DNA of 64,000 nucleotides, taken from Gigaspora rosea. Its lineage: Eukaryota > Glomeromycota > Glomeromycetes > Diversisporales > Gigasporaceae. Positions 24,980-36,369 of this stretch are shown one piece after another. The notes beneath the pieces were generated by a model. The model made no database searches and was not told the origin of the DNA. It was given only the letters and a program-made list of their open reading frames with translations. Numbering within the stretch: position 1 is the first letter of the stretch; the number at the start of each line of letters is the position of its first letter. The stretch lies in contig QKWP01000030.1 of the NCBI GenBank assembly GCA_003550325.1, positions 528,778-592,777 of the forward strand, read 5' to 3'. Made by a program: the position numbers and the translations under genes.

Positions 24980-27325
24980 TAATTATTATGGTGTCAAAGC
25001 TACTTTCTAAGGTCTTTGGAAAATTTTTTAGTGTATTTATAAATTTCTTTGATGTTCATTCATCAACTGCCACTTTAGTAAACTTATTATTCAAAGACCT
25101 TAAAATATTACCGTTATAATTATATTTTGATAATCCAGTTTTTTTTTCAGCTTCAATATACTTTTTTTATTCATTTTTTTCGAGTGTGTATATTATATTT
25201 CCTTATTACTAGTATTTTTTTTTAACGATTATTATGATTATCATTATAAAATGAGTCCATGTACAACTTATTTTATTCTGGTGCTGCAAGTTATTTGATG
25301 ACACTGCAATTTCAAATTTGTCAAAATTTATCTTGTTAGTATAAAATGAATGCAAAAATACGTATCTTTCATTATGATTAATGCATTCATAAAGTCAACA
25401 TATATTAGGCTTCTATCTACTTTATATGATCGCACGTACTTAGGACCGAGAAATAAGTGTGCATTTGAAGATAGTATGCAATTGCAGCATTAATTTTAAC
25501 TTATATTTAAAAAAAAATAACATATAGAATTATCATTTCTTTCGTTAATTTATTTTAGTATATAAAATGCTAAAAAAATCCAGTATTTAAAAAAATTTGT
25601 GATTGATCATATCCAAAAACGTGATAAAACTTATGACCGAGAATGAGATAATTGTTTTTGCAGATCTTAATATGTTTAGAATAGATCATGATATCATTTA
25701 GCATAATTCAAATCTATTTATCTTTGTAGTTTATCAGAGTTTCGTGCACTTTAACGTTTTTAGTTGGTCGTATTTTTCAAAAATTTTACGTAATGATGAT
25801 CAGGTTATCCTATGATTGGCTAAATGACGATAAATATAATAAATATATAAAAAATTATTCAATCCATTTTAGATAGATTTTTTTTTATATTATTTATATT
25901 ATTTATATATTTATGTTTGAAATAGATTTGAACCGATTGGGCTATAATCGGTTAACCGAACTGAATTGTGTAAATTTTTAATCGGCTGACCCGGTACAAC
26001 CAGTTAATAATCGGTTACCCGATTGACAGACAAATTTGAAAAAACCGATCGATAACTTTATATACAGGAATGAGCTTTACAAAGTTAGCGGTCAGTTTTT
26101 TTTTAAAAAAAAATTCTTCTGTAAAAAGTTATACCGATTCGAAAAATAATCAAATTTCAAGCCTATATAACTCCATATAGAAATTTTTTTTTAAACCAAA
26201 AAATTCGACTGTTAACCTTGTAGAGCTGCCTGTGTGTTAAGATTCAATCGACTTTTATAAAAAAAAAAAAAAATTGTAAAGTGTTTTAGTATTTAAAAAA
26301 TACTGTTTTTTGCCGCAGCTATGTCGAAATATATTAATTTTATTGGCCAGCCACGATCGCGAAACAATTGAATCATTCCCATGGTTGTCGAGTATAAGCT
26401 TCCAGAACCATACGTTTATAATCGGCTTCAAGAGATCCGAAAATAAAATGAAAGAATGCATAAGACAAACAAGGATGAGACGTAAGGCACCAAGATTTTC
26501 CGATCGTAAAAATTCTTAATTTACCTGTACTCATTACGGTTGACAATGAATAATTCGGTCCTACTAGTTAGTAAATATGTGCAGTGCAAGAATACGTACG
26601 TACGTACTTATTTCAATGTTTGTGTATAATTTTCCTTGCTAACGACAATTTCATGCCTGCTATATCATAATCTTTTTTTTTTTTTTTGATCCTCCACGAA
26701 TTGAGCTCATATGCTTTTGTGATAACTATAAAACTATAATTACAATTTTAAAAGGATTAGTAAATAAATATATGGCTATTTGACGATCGACATTACGTCT
26801 CCTTATTTACAATGATTAATTATTTATCGGTCAAAGAATTTAAGCTATTCACTTCGTTTAAAATTTTTTATTCGCATCGATTAGTGAATGAATATAATGA
26901 TTATTTAATAATAGAAATACTTGCAACAAGTTATTCAAATCTTATTTTATTATTGGTAGTCTTATTACTTCTGATACATGGATGTGATACACTTAAAATT
27001 AAATCTTATAATCTAAATTTTTACATATTAATAAATAATTAAACAAATATATATAATATTTGTATATTTGTAGAACATATTTTAAAAAAAACATTTGATA
27101 ATTTTTTGATTTAATATTTTTTAAAAAAATTTTAAAGTTGCACAATTTTTTTAAAAAAATTAATAAAAAATTGATTTTTTTTAGTATTTATAAAATTAAC
27201 CAATCAAAATTAAGTATTTTTTTGTGCTATTACGCAAGTAATTTGGTGTAACTATTTGAAAAATTTGTGCAAAATTTCAAATAAGATTATTATGTAGCAA
27301 AAAAGTTATAATAGTAAATTAAATG
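24980..27325. other. AT-rich stretch without recognised gene
   Basis: Short ORFs (for example 26310-26519 and 26812-27042) have no recognised motif. A run of ATCGGTTAACCG and AATCGGTTACCCGAT-like motifs lies at 25930-26050. Nothing else was seen. Confidence 0.4.
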
Positions 27326-27329
27326 CCAA

Positions 27330-27675
27330 TTTATCATATAAAACTGTTATATAAATCTTTAAAAATTCATAACTTTTGATCCACTGATCCAATTTTGATG
27401 ATTTAACTACCAAAATGATTCCCAGATTCTAATGAACCCAAAATTATCAAAATCTGACCACGTGATCACGTGATCGGTAAGGTTTATATTATGTTTATAT
27501 TATATTAATAATATAATATAAAATTTTGATAATAATGTAATCAGATTTTGGTAATTTTGGATTCATTGTAATCTACTCTCTGTGAGAATTATTTTGATAG
27601 TTAAATCATCAAAATTGGATCAATGGATCAAAAGTTATGAATTTTTAAAGATTTATATAATAATTTTATATAAAA
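27330..27675. repeat. foldback repeat, arms about 130 bp
   Basis: The left arm (ATAAATCTTTAAAAATTCAT, TTTTGATCCACTGATCCAAT) is the complement of the right arm near 27600-27660. The loop holds the perfect 14-base palindrome CACGTGATCACGTG at about 27460 and an AT-rich stretch. Probably a miniature foldback element; no target duplication was identified. Confidence 0.75.
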
Positions 27676-27689
27676 ATTGTTAATTGATA

Positions 27690-28309
27690 TTAAAAAATTT
27701 TAATAAAAATATAATAAATTTGTTTTATTATTCAAAATTATAATATATATATTCCCAAAACCTTAGTTTTAACCTGTATTAATTAACTTAAAATATTAAT
27801 TATAAAAGTTTTAATTTATTATATTAATATATAGTGTATCAGAAGTGACCATACTACCTATATTTATCAAAAAAAATTCAAGTTTAGTTTCAGTATTTAT
27901 TTATTTGATTTTTATCGTCATCTTAATTCTTATCTTATTGTTATCTATTATGATTATTTTATAGATCAAAAAAAAAAAAAAACTACTCACTTTTATTTAG
28001 AGTATTCTCAATTATCTCAATGAATTTATAAAGAACCTGATCACTCAATTTAAGGTGTTCTCAAGCACCTCATTTAATGGATCAGAAGCAAATTTTTGAT
28101 TAGTCAGATATCGAATAAATAAATCAAATTTGCCATTGATAAAGGTCACTCAAGCATTACTTTATATTCAATCATAATAATAAACAATTAATTCTCACCA
28201 AGTTTCTATCCAATCCAAAAGATAACCATTTTATTGTTAATGATCGAAGCTTTTAAAACAAATGATTGATACCTTGATACGAACATAATAAATACAACTC
28301 ATCTTTTAA

Positions 28310-28340
<31 letters not shown>

Positions 28341-29139
28341 TAAAAAAAATTACTTCTTGTTGCTGTAAAGCAACTTTCGCTAATGAATTGATAAATTGAT
28401 TCTGTTGCTGTTCACCAAAAAATTTAAATTGTATAATAATTAAAAGGAGAAACTGATGCAACTAAAGTTGAAACTTCAGCAGTTAGTTGAATTTTTATTA
28501 GATTTTTTAATTGTTTGGGTGACATTATGAAGAGCACGAACAAAAGAAAAAAGAGTATGCTCAAGCATTTAATATCGTCATTGATGTTGATGCTTGAGCA
28601 TCATCATGATCATTATAAATCAATTGTTTGAGATGCTTGAGAGCACCCTTAGGTTGTTCTCAAGCATCAATCTCAATGTAATTAGCATGTGATCATAATA
28701 GTGCTCAAATGTAATTATTAAAAATTTGAATACACAATTTATGACATAATTAAAATCTTAAGTATCAATTTCAATATGATTAGTGAGTGTCATAATAGTG
28801 CTCATTTATTATGATCAATCAAAATAATTATTGAAGTCAATACTTGAGTTGTCCTCTATTGATTTCTATTATTTGTCAAATGTTATCAAAAATTATAAAT
28901 AAAAAAAACAAATGTATCTACCCAAAAGAAAGTAACAAATGTTACTGATCATCAAAATTCTAGTGAAGCAACAACTTCAACAGTTACTAGCACTCCATTC
29001 GCTGATTTCACTAACTATCATATGCTATTCCAATAGCAATACTCTGCTTCTCCATTTTTCATGAATCCATTAGCTTTAAACAAAGCTGCCGCTGAATATA
29101 AAATATTTAATATATGTTTATTTACAAATACAAGCATAT
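27690..29139. other. AT-rich stretch, microsatellite and possible coding remnant
   Basis: An (AAT)n tract of about 25 bases lies at 28312-28337. TGCTCAAGCAT and GATGCTTGAG motifs cluster at 28555-28670. From about 28906 to 29130 (+) a frame rich in Ser and Thr is open apart from one TAG, and ends where the gypsy LTR begins. It may be a gene remnant cut by that insertion, but no family was recognised. Confidence 0.35.
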
Positions 29140-30574
29140 TGTTATCCTATATCCACTTCTTCAAAGATATTAGGTAACTAGAGTGATCTGAGACAGTGAA
29201 CACTTTGTGTAACTTCAAACTTTGTTACTGTGGTATATCTAAGTTAGTATGGCGTTTTTAAGAAAACTTAACAAAGAAGATTTAAGGCAATTTGCAATTA
29301 CGAAAGAGGCTACAATTAAAAGTATATGAGGATACTAATAACTGTTTAATTTGTGTAGTTAATAGTTGTTTTTATTAGTAAAAGAGTATGAAGACTTGAT
29401 ATTGAACTTGGGTCCACATCAGCCACTTTTATACTTTTTGAAATTTTACAAATGTAACGGTCAATATCTTTTACATGTGTAATATATACTACAACTACTA
29501 TTAATAAAATATATAGTATAACTAGTATAAATATAATATATGTAATAAATAATATATATGTGATAAATAAAATATCTAGAATTAGGGTGTGGCGCCTTAG
29601 AGAAGTGGTCAAGGTGTCACCCCCAAGCGGCAGGTTGACAGTTCAAATCCCACTGTTGACGCTTTGAACAATAGGCCTGTGTTCGGTAACCATGTGGCTC
29701 AGATCAGTTGGGTTGCAAAAACCTGTTACCTTGGTTCCACCATTTTGAATGAGAGCTATGGCGCAATGGTATTATTGTTACACCGTAAAATCCAGGGAAC
29801 CAAAGAAATGGAAACCCGTTTGGCAAGTCCCGAATTAGGAGGTAATAGTGAAGATCTACAATAGCACTACCAAAAGAAGGTGGGTGGTCGGGATCAGAAT
29901 GAACCTAATAAGGGCAGACGGCTTTGTCGCTAAATCCGTATCCGAAGTGGAATGGGACACAGAAGACAACGGTAGACATTTGGTGCGAGGGTAAAGTAGC
30001 CCTTAGGCTGATGATTTATCTAAAAGAGTTGGGGCCCTTAATATCTGCGTTTATGCAGTGCAACAGGTAGTAATAGGAAGAGCGTGAACCAGAGGGTTTA
30101 AATAGGCAATTCCCGTAGTTGGGTTGTAGGTATGGCAACTAGTGTAGAACCTTTGGGCAGACTACTTAAATTAGGCACCAAAAGTGCACGTGTGGCTAGT
30201 TGTATCCTCATTCATGTAATAAATATTATGTCCTAATAACTCATAATAAAAATCCCAGCCATAATACCCGGTCTCTAAAAGTTAAAAAAAATAAAATATC
30301 TAGAATATATGCTATAAATATGACATCTTTTAGATATGTCAGATCTACAATTTTTGTCCGCAGCAATCTCCTAGCCAATCAGATTGCTGATCTATTAATA
30401 AGTATAGGAGTAAATGTTTGACAACTCCTATCTTGGCAACCAGATATCATACAGAGAGATCTATAGCTCGTTAGAACCGTCTCGGTGAGCTGAGTCAAAT
30501 GGCGGTGGTTTCATCGAATTCGAATCACTGGTTCAAAAGTTATGTCCGTTTTTGTGATGTTTTATAGATCAACA
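29140..30574 (-). repeat. 3' LTR of the gypsy element, interrupted by a SINE
   Basis: About 711 bases remain once the 708-base SINE and one copy of its 16-base target repeat are removed; the partner LTR has 702. The LTR carries a TA-rich block (AATATATATGTGATAAATAA). The purine stretch AGGAGAA just before it on the minus strand (30575-30581) could be the polypurine tract. Confidence 0.9.
29583..30290 (+). mobile_element. tRNA-derived SINE, 708 bp
   Basis: Flanked by perfect 16-base direct repeats ATAAAATATCTAGAAT (29567-29582 and 30291-30306). The uninterrupted site is present once in the other LTR near 38818-38834. The head resembles a long-arm (Leu/Ser-like) tRNA gene: AGTGGTCAAGG as a box-A-like stretch and GTTCAAATC as box B (29641-29649). 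The 3' end is A-rich (GTTAAAAAAA). A long target duplication, a pol III head and an A tail point to LINE-assisted retrotransposition. A second copy is at 59649-60705. Confidence 0.88.
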
Positions 30575-30608
30575 TTCTCCTGGACTTATTTTCGAATTCT
30601 ATGAAAAC

Positions 30609-31013
30609 TCAACAAAGGAAGTAAAAATCCGAGGTTCTCAATCTTGAGATGCTGGATAGAAGTAAATGCTTTGTTCTATAAATAGCATCTATGCCATATG
30701 GAGAGAATATTTTATAAACACGAGTGGCTGCTTTTTCATAATACTTCATTAGAAGATTAGCCAAAACTGTTCGTTGAGCTGGGGTTTTTGGCTTGTTTGC
30801 TAGTAATTCTCCCAGATAGTAGGCATAAACCAGAGATTTGATTCGATTCACTTCATTGTTTCTAAGTCTGGCTGTGTTCATTAGTGCTTGATAGGTCTTT
30901 CGAACTTTGATTTTAGTTTTATCCCTTCAATCATAAGGGGGTGGTTCGATATTAACGTTAGCTGGCTCTGTTTCCTCTAATTCTTGTAAAACTAATTCTA
31001 CTAAAGTTGTCAT
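30609..31013 (-). pseudogene. extra 3' ORF of the gypsy element
   Basis: Between integrase and the 3' LTR lies a 134-codon frame from ATG (31013) to a stop at 30609, with one in-frame TGA at 30927-30929. It is rich in Ala, Leu, Arg and Tyr and probably helical, for example LVYAYYLGELLANKPKTPAQ. No family was recognised. Some gypsy elements carry env-like or antisense genes here, but there is no signal peptide or membrane segment. Its role is unknown. Confidence 0.55.
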
Positions 31014-31193
31014 TTTTAAAGCTAATAGAAGAAATAAAAGAAAATAAAACTAAAGATAAAAAAAAATAAAATGTCTATATAATGATCATGGGGTCCCATG
31101 TTTGACGGGTATAATATTTTTTTAGTAAATAGGTGTTGATTGGTGTTTTTAAAACTTGTCCATCCATGGTATGAAGTTTGTAAACATTTGGTG

Positions 31194-32140
31194 CTACTTT
31201 ACTATGGATAAAATAGGTCCTTTCCATTTCAGTAATAATTTTCCTGTAAAATGTTTATGCCTTGCAGCATCGTAGCACAGTACTTGCTCTTCTTTTTCAA
31301 ATAACCTTCGAACTTTCTTTAACTTCTTATCCCAGTAAAACTTTTGACGTTGTTGGGCTTTCCTAACATTTTTCTTGGCTTGTTCCTTCTTGGCAGGTAA
31401 ATCTTCTATAATGGTGTACAATCTTGTTAAAAGATTTTCTTCTAAGACTTTCTGTTGCTCAAATATAGGCAGTTTCGGCTCTCTACCATAGGTCAATAGG
31501 AAGGGTGTAAACTTGGTAGTAGCATGTTTAGAGCTTTAATAAGAGAATAGGACAGAAGGTATTAATTTGTCCCATTCTGTATTTTTATTAGCCAATTTAG
31601 CCAAGGATTCACATAAGGTCCTATTAAATTATTCTACTAATTCATTCGTTTGGGGATGGTAAGGAGTAGTGAGCAGATGTTTAATTTGGAATTTCTGCAT
31701 CAAGCCTTCGATTAGCAAATTATTGAAATGGGTTCCCTGATCAGAGAGTATAAAGTTAGGACATCCATGTCTACAAATGATGTCTTCATAGATAAAATCA
31801 GCAGTTTGTTGAGCAGTTGCATTGGGTACAGCTTTTGCTTCAGAATACTTGGTCATATAATCCATTGCAACGATTATATATTTATTTCCTTGAGTAGTAG
31901 GAGGGAGGGGTCCAACAAAATCAAGTCCAATTTTGTCAAAGGGTGCTTCTACTTCAATAGGATGGAGAGGGCCATGTTGTCTGTATTTTCCTCTCTTTTG
32001 ACAATTATTACAGGTCTTCACATAATTTCGAATATGCTCATACATCTGGGCCAATAGTATCGACTTTTGATTTTATCAAACATTTTGTTAGTTCCAAAAT
32101 GTACTCCAAGAGGATGGTTATGCATAAGGTATAGGACAGA
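31194..32140 (-). pseudogene. gypsy integrase, frameshifted
   Basis: Integrase inserts the element's DNA copy. An HHCC zinc-binding start (HNHPLGVHFGTNK ... CNNCQKRG) leads into the catalytic core with GLDFVGPLP, ILSDQGTHF and a Glu shortly after HPQTN. A one-base loss near 32050 breaks the zinc domain. A TAA at 31629-31631 follows LVE, just after the catalytic Glu. The C-terminal part (MTYGREPKLPIFEQQ..., 31496-31194) is in another segment. No chromodomain was recognised. Confidence 0.85.
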
Positions 32141-32724
32141 TTCGACCTCATGTTTTTGTATTACTTTCAGAGAGTTTTGAATTTGTTTCTTGTTTCTTTT
32201 GTATAATTGATTATTTTTAATGCAAAAGTATTGACTTTTTTTCTCAATTGTTCTTTTTGTGTTTTTGAAAATTGTGAGGGGTAGGTTGCTGTCTCTAAAA
32301 ATGTTTTTAAATTTTGATAATGTTCTGGTTCCATTTTCTTTTGAATAGGGTGCTAGGATACCAACGACCTAGACTGGATTAAGTTTATTGTCGGGCTTCG
32401 AAAGGAGAATAAGATGGTTTTAATTATAGGTAGTAGGGTTAGGTGTGGTCCACCAAACAGAATTACAAAGGTAAGTGGAAGAGAAATTATTGTGTTCATT
32501 CAATAATCATTGAGAGGGTGTTTCTAACAAAAGTAACTACCAAGGGGTATTTATTAAATTATAGTCAGGTTGAATAACGAAGTAATTTATTTGAACATTG
32601 GTAACAGTTTGTTGGATAACTAAAGGTTCAGAGTGTGGTTCAAATAAGGGTTCTAAGGGTAATGGTTCATAGGGGCAGGTTCAGGGGAGTTTGGGATTTT
32701 TTCAATATCGTCATCTGGGGTACT

Positions 32725-33880
32725 TCAATAGCATAGTCCTACAGTTTCAACAGGGTACTGTTTTATAGTTGCCCAGAGCCTTAGTTCAACATAGCAAGTA
32801 GGGCATTCTGTAAAGTTTATTTCTACACCAACATTGAGCGCAGGGACCTTTTCAATCTCTGGTGAGTCCTTTTCCCTTATTTTTAGCACTAAATCGTTTA
32901 CTAATGTGCTCAATGTAGTACCAAGTGCAGAATTGGTTGTCATACACAATTCCATCGGGAGAGAACAGCATGGTCTCATAGGGTCAAATACTTTAAAGAA
33001 GGGTAGGAGATAGATCATCATGCAATGTTTTTCGGACAATCTCCATGTCTTGTAGGGTTTGAGCACCTTTTTGCGTTTCAGGTTCTTTTTGTTCAAGTTG
33101 TAATTCATTCTGCTTTTCTTCTGATCGTATCTTAATCTCCATTTCCAAGCAATTTCATATTTCTCGAATTCACTTGTATAATTGGCATTAAGAGTATACA
33201 TCAGGTCATTGAATTCTATATGACTTTGCTGATTGAAAAAGGTAATAGTATTTGCTTTATAGACTCATATTGACAAAGCAGTTCTATTTCTTTCATCAGT
33301 AGGATATAAGTCTTTGGGTAGACTTCGGGAAGAGATCCAACATCAAGTTCTGAATCATCCTCTTTATGTGCAGTTTCCATTAGACGGTCATAATGTATCT
33401 GCCATCTTTCTCGGTGATGTCTGTGTCTTTTTTCTCGATTTTTCTTTAGTATCCAATCAATAGCTTGGTTATATTTTTCGTACTCATCTATTTCTTCAGA
33501 TTTGAGATTCTCCATCAAATTTTTAAATTCGTTATGGTCTTCTTGATTATTAAAAAATACTTCCTTATCATCATCATCATGGTATTCATTTTGGTAGAGT
33601 AATTCTAGCTCTTCATTAGTCATTATGTAGGTTATTGGATAATTCAGCGGGAAAGGCTCAATATCATCCCAGGTGTTTTCCAGGTAGAGGTCAATAAATT
33701 CAGGGGGCTCTTCCTCATGCTCAGATTCTTCTTCATAATTACCCAAGTAGAATATTTCTACTTCATCCTCATCCATTGGGAGGGTAATTGGGTTTCTAGC
33801 GAGGGCAGCTTCCCAGGATTCTTCCTTGGTAGGTAAGTCAAAGAAATTAACTTCCTGTTCTTCTTCAGATTGTTCGTCTT
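32725..33880 (-). pseudogene. acidic linker region between RNase H and integrase
   Basis: Downstream of RNase H the frame continues for over 200 residues very rich in Glu and Asp (EDEQSEEEQEVNFFDLP, NEYHDDDDKEVFFNNQEDH) and ends at 33216. A further frame (33201-32725) carries 158 codons including KKSRMNYNLNKKNLKRKK. No domain was recognised. The span to integrase is much longer than the usual short connection in gypsy elements. Confidence 0.6.
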
Positions 33881-34567
33881 CTTTATACATTCTGGATAAT
33901 GAGTCAGCATTATTATGTTTTCTTCCTGCTCTGTGGATTATAGTAAAGTTATATGGTTCAAGGCACATAATCCATCTAGCTCTTCTGCCAACTAGTTTGG
34001 TAGTCCTGAGCCATTTTAAGGCTGCATGGTTGGTAATGAGGTAAAAGTGATTTCCTTCTAGATATCGATGGAAATGTTCCACTGCCCATATTATGGCGAG
34101 ACATTCTAGTTCTGTAGCTGAGTAATTTTGTTCAGCTTTGGAGAGGCTTCTGCTAGCATACACAATAACATGTTCTCTTTTGTCCTCATCAATTTGGGCG
34201 AGTACAGCTCCTAGACCAGATTGTAAAGCATCAGTATGAATATAAAAGGGCTGTCTAAAGTCAGGATACTGCAAGATTGGTGCAGTAATAAGATGGTCCT
34301 TAAGAGTTTGAAAGGCATTCTCTTGTTCATTTCCCCAATGATAAGGTTGGTCTTTTTTAGTAAGAGGTTTAAAGGTTTAGCAATTTTGGAGAATCCTTTT
34401 ATAAATTTTTTATAATAGGAGGCAAGTCCTAAGAATCCTCTAATTTGATGAACAGTGGTAGGCGTTGGGAAGTTTTTCACTTTGGCTATCTTTTCTTCAT
34501 CAGGTTTTACTCCATCTTTTCTACAATATGTCCTAGGAATTTTAATTCGTTTAAAAATAAGAAACAC
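33880..34567 (-). pseudogene. gypsy RNase H domain
   Basis: Degrades RNA in the RNA-DNA hybrid made by RT. The thumb/connection part (GFLGLASYYKKFIKGFSKIA) is at 34567-34211 and the RNase H core (HTDALQSGLGAVLAQ, ATELECLAIIWAVEHF, NADSLSR) at 34274-33880. The two lie in different frames that overlap at 34211-34274, so a frameshift separates them. Confidence 0.85.
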
Positions 34568-35063
34568 TTTTCTGTGTTTAATTTTAGGTTAGCTTCTTGT
34601 AGTGTTTTGAATACAGTTTGGAGGTGTTTACAATGTTCTTTAAATGTTTTTGAGTAGATAGTAATATCATCCAGATATACTACTACAAACTTGTTAATAA
34701 ATGGTCTCAAGTTTTTGTCCATTAATCGTTGGAATATTGCAGGAGCATTGCATAATCCAAAGGGCATTACATTGAATTCATATGTCCCTTGTTTAGTAAT
34801 GAAGGCAGTTTTCTTTTTATCCTTCTCTTTTACAGCGACTTGCCAATATTCACTAGCTAGATCCAGACTAGTGAATCATTGGGCTCCTTCAAAGACAGAT
34901 AAAATTTTATTGATGTCAGGGAGTGGATAGACATCTTTTCTGTGACTGCATTTAGCTTGCGGTAGTCAATGCAAAGTCTCTTTTTCCCATTCTTTTTGGG
35001 TACAATAACTACAGGAGAAGACCATGGGCTACATGATTCTTTGATAATTCCTCGTCTTTCCAT
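34507..35063 (-). pseudogene. gypsy reverse transcriptase, frameshift and stop
   Basis: Copies the element RNA into [23 protein letters not shown] is the start of the palm, MPFGLCNAPAIFQRLMD follows, and the catalytic YLDD box is near 34670. A one-base loss near 34936 and a TGA at 34876-34878, where the family has Trp, disable it. Confidence 0.9.
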
Positions 35064-35326
35064 CTCTTCAATTTCATTTTTAAGAAATTCTTGATCATCA
35101 GGTGAAGCTCTATAAGCTCATTGTTTAATTGGGCTGGCATGTGGAGTATAGATTTTATGACAAGCTTCAGTTGTTTATCCAAGTTCTAAAGTTTGTTCTT
35201 CTTCCGAGATGTTTTCTGCAAAGATATGGTAGTTGTTGAGAAGAATCTTTTCTGCAATCTTCTTTTCAGAGTTAGTCAATGAGGTGTTAATTTGGAGGGT
35301 AGAAGGTGGGACTTCGATGTCAGCAG

Positions 35327-36187
35327 TTAAGTAACATAGGCTGCTGGGTTCTTTTCATTGATAACCTCAGTCCAGGGGTTATAGAACAAATCTTTATCTT
35401 CTAGATCTCCTTCTTCAGTATAGTATGTTTCCATTTCTTGATCTTGTTTAATTTCATCTATCCATTCTTCCTCATCGGTAAACTCTTCAAATTCATCAGG
35501 TACTGGCTTTCCACTCACATTAGTTGTGTAGATTGTGGCTCTTTTTCCCAAATAGCGAATTTTTAGAGCATGGTTGTCAAAGTCAAGGTTTGCTCTGGAT
35601 TTATTAAACCAGTCAGTTCCCAACAAGAGGGTCTCATCTTTGGATTTGATGACTTGCAGGTCAATGGGGATGACAATATCCTGAAGAGTAATCTTTACAT
35701 TAGTAATAGAACCTAATGCTTTTTTTCTAGCTCCATTAGCAGTAACGACGATAGTTTTTGAATTTTGGTTAATTTTTAACCCTAATCTTTTCATTAATTT
35801 GGCAGTGATGATGCTAACGGCAGCACCAGAATCGAGAATGGCAACTAGAGGTTGTCCTCTAATGTTAACATGGCATCTTATTGCCACAGTCTTTCATTTG
35901 GGTCCTAATTCCACATGGTTGGCTTTAGTAACAGGGGCATTATTCCTTTTTAAAGTTTGGGCAAGGTATTTCCGTTGGTTAGGATATTGGAGCAATTGTC
36001 CATAAGTTGCTTGGGCTAGTCTGTTCAAAAGATCTTTGGAGATGTCATAAGGTTCTAGTTGATCAATTACAGAGGGGAGTTTTTGGACTCTTTTTCTAGT
36101 AGGTTTGACAGGTTTAGGAGGTTCAATAGGTTCTTCTACCATGTCCTCAAATTCTGGTTCTTCTATATGAACAGCTCTGCTTCTCAA
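35327..36187 (-). pseudogene. gypsy aspartic protease region
   Basis: Retropepsin cuts the Gag-Pol polyprotein. The active-site motif ILDSGAAVSIIT lies at about 35820-35850, and LLGTDWF follows. The preceding Pro- and Glu-rich segment (36187-35894) joins Gag and protease; a TGA separates it from the protease frame at about 35890. An acidic tail (EEFTDEEEWIDEI) leads toward RT. Confidence 0.88.
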
Positions 36188-36369
36188 TTTTATTTCTTTC
36201 TGGGATTCTGACTTCTTTTGGATTTCTCTTTGTGCTTCTTTTTGTGCTTTTCTATTAGTGTTGTAAGGTTTAGGGTGAGGTGCACGGGTAACATAAATTT
36301 CCTCTTATTCAGAGTAATCTTTCTTTGCAGCAGCATAATGAATTCTTTGTTTGTTCTAGTTTCGATTGG

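Noticed and set aside
29583-29660. A functional tRNA gene
   Set aside because: Box B is good, but the acceptor stem does not pair and a long non-tRNA body follows with target duplications, so it is a SINE head.
31728-32057. 109-codon plus-strand ORF
   Set aside because: It lies antisense to the integrase core, whose motifs are clear.
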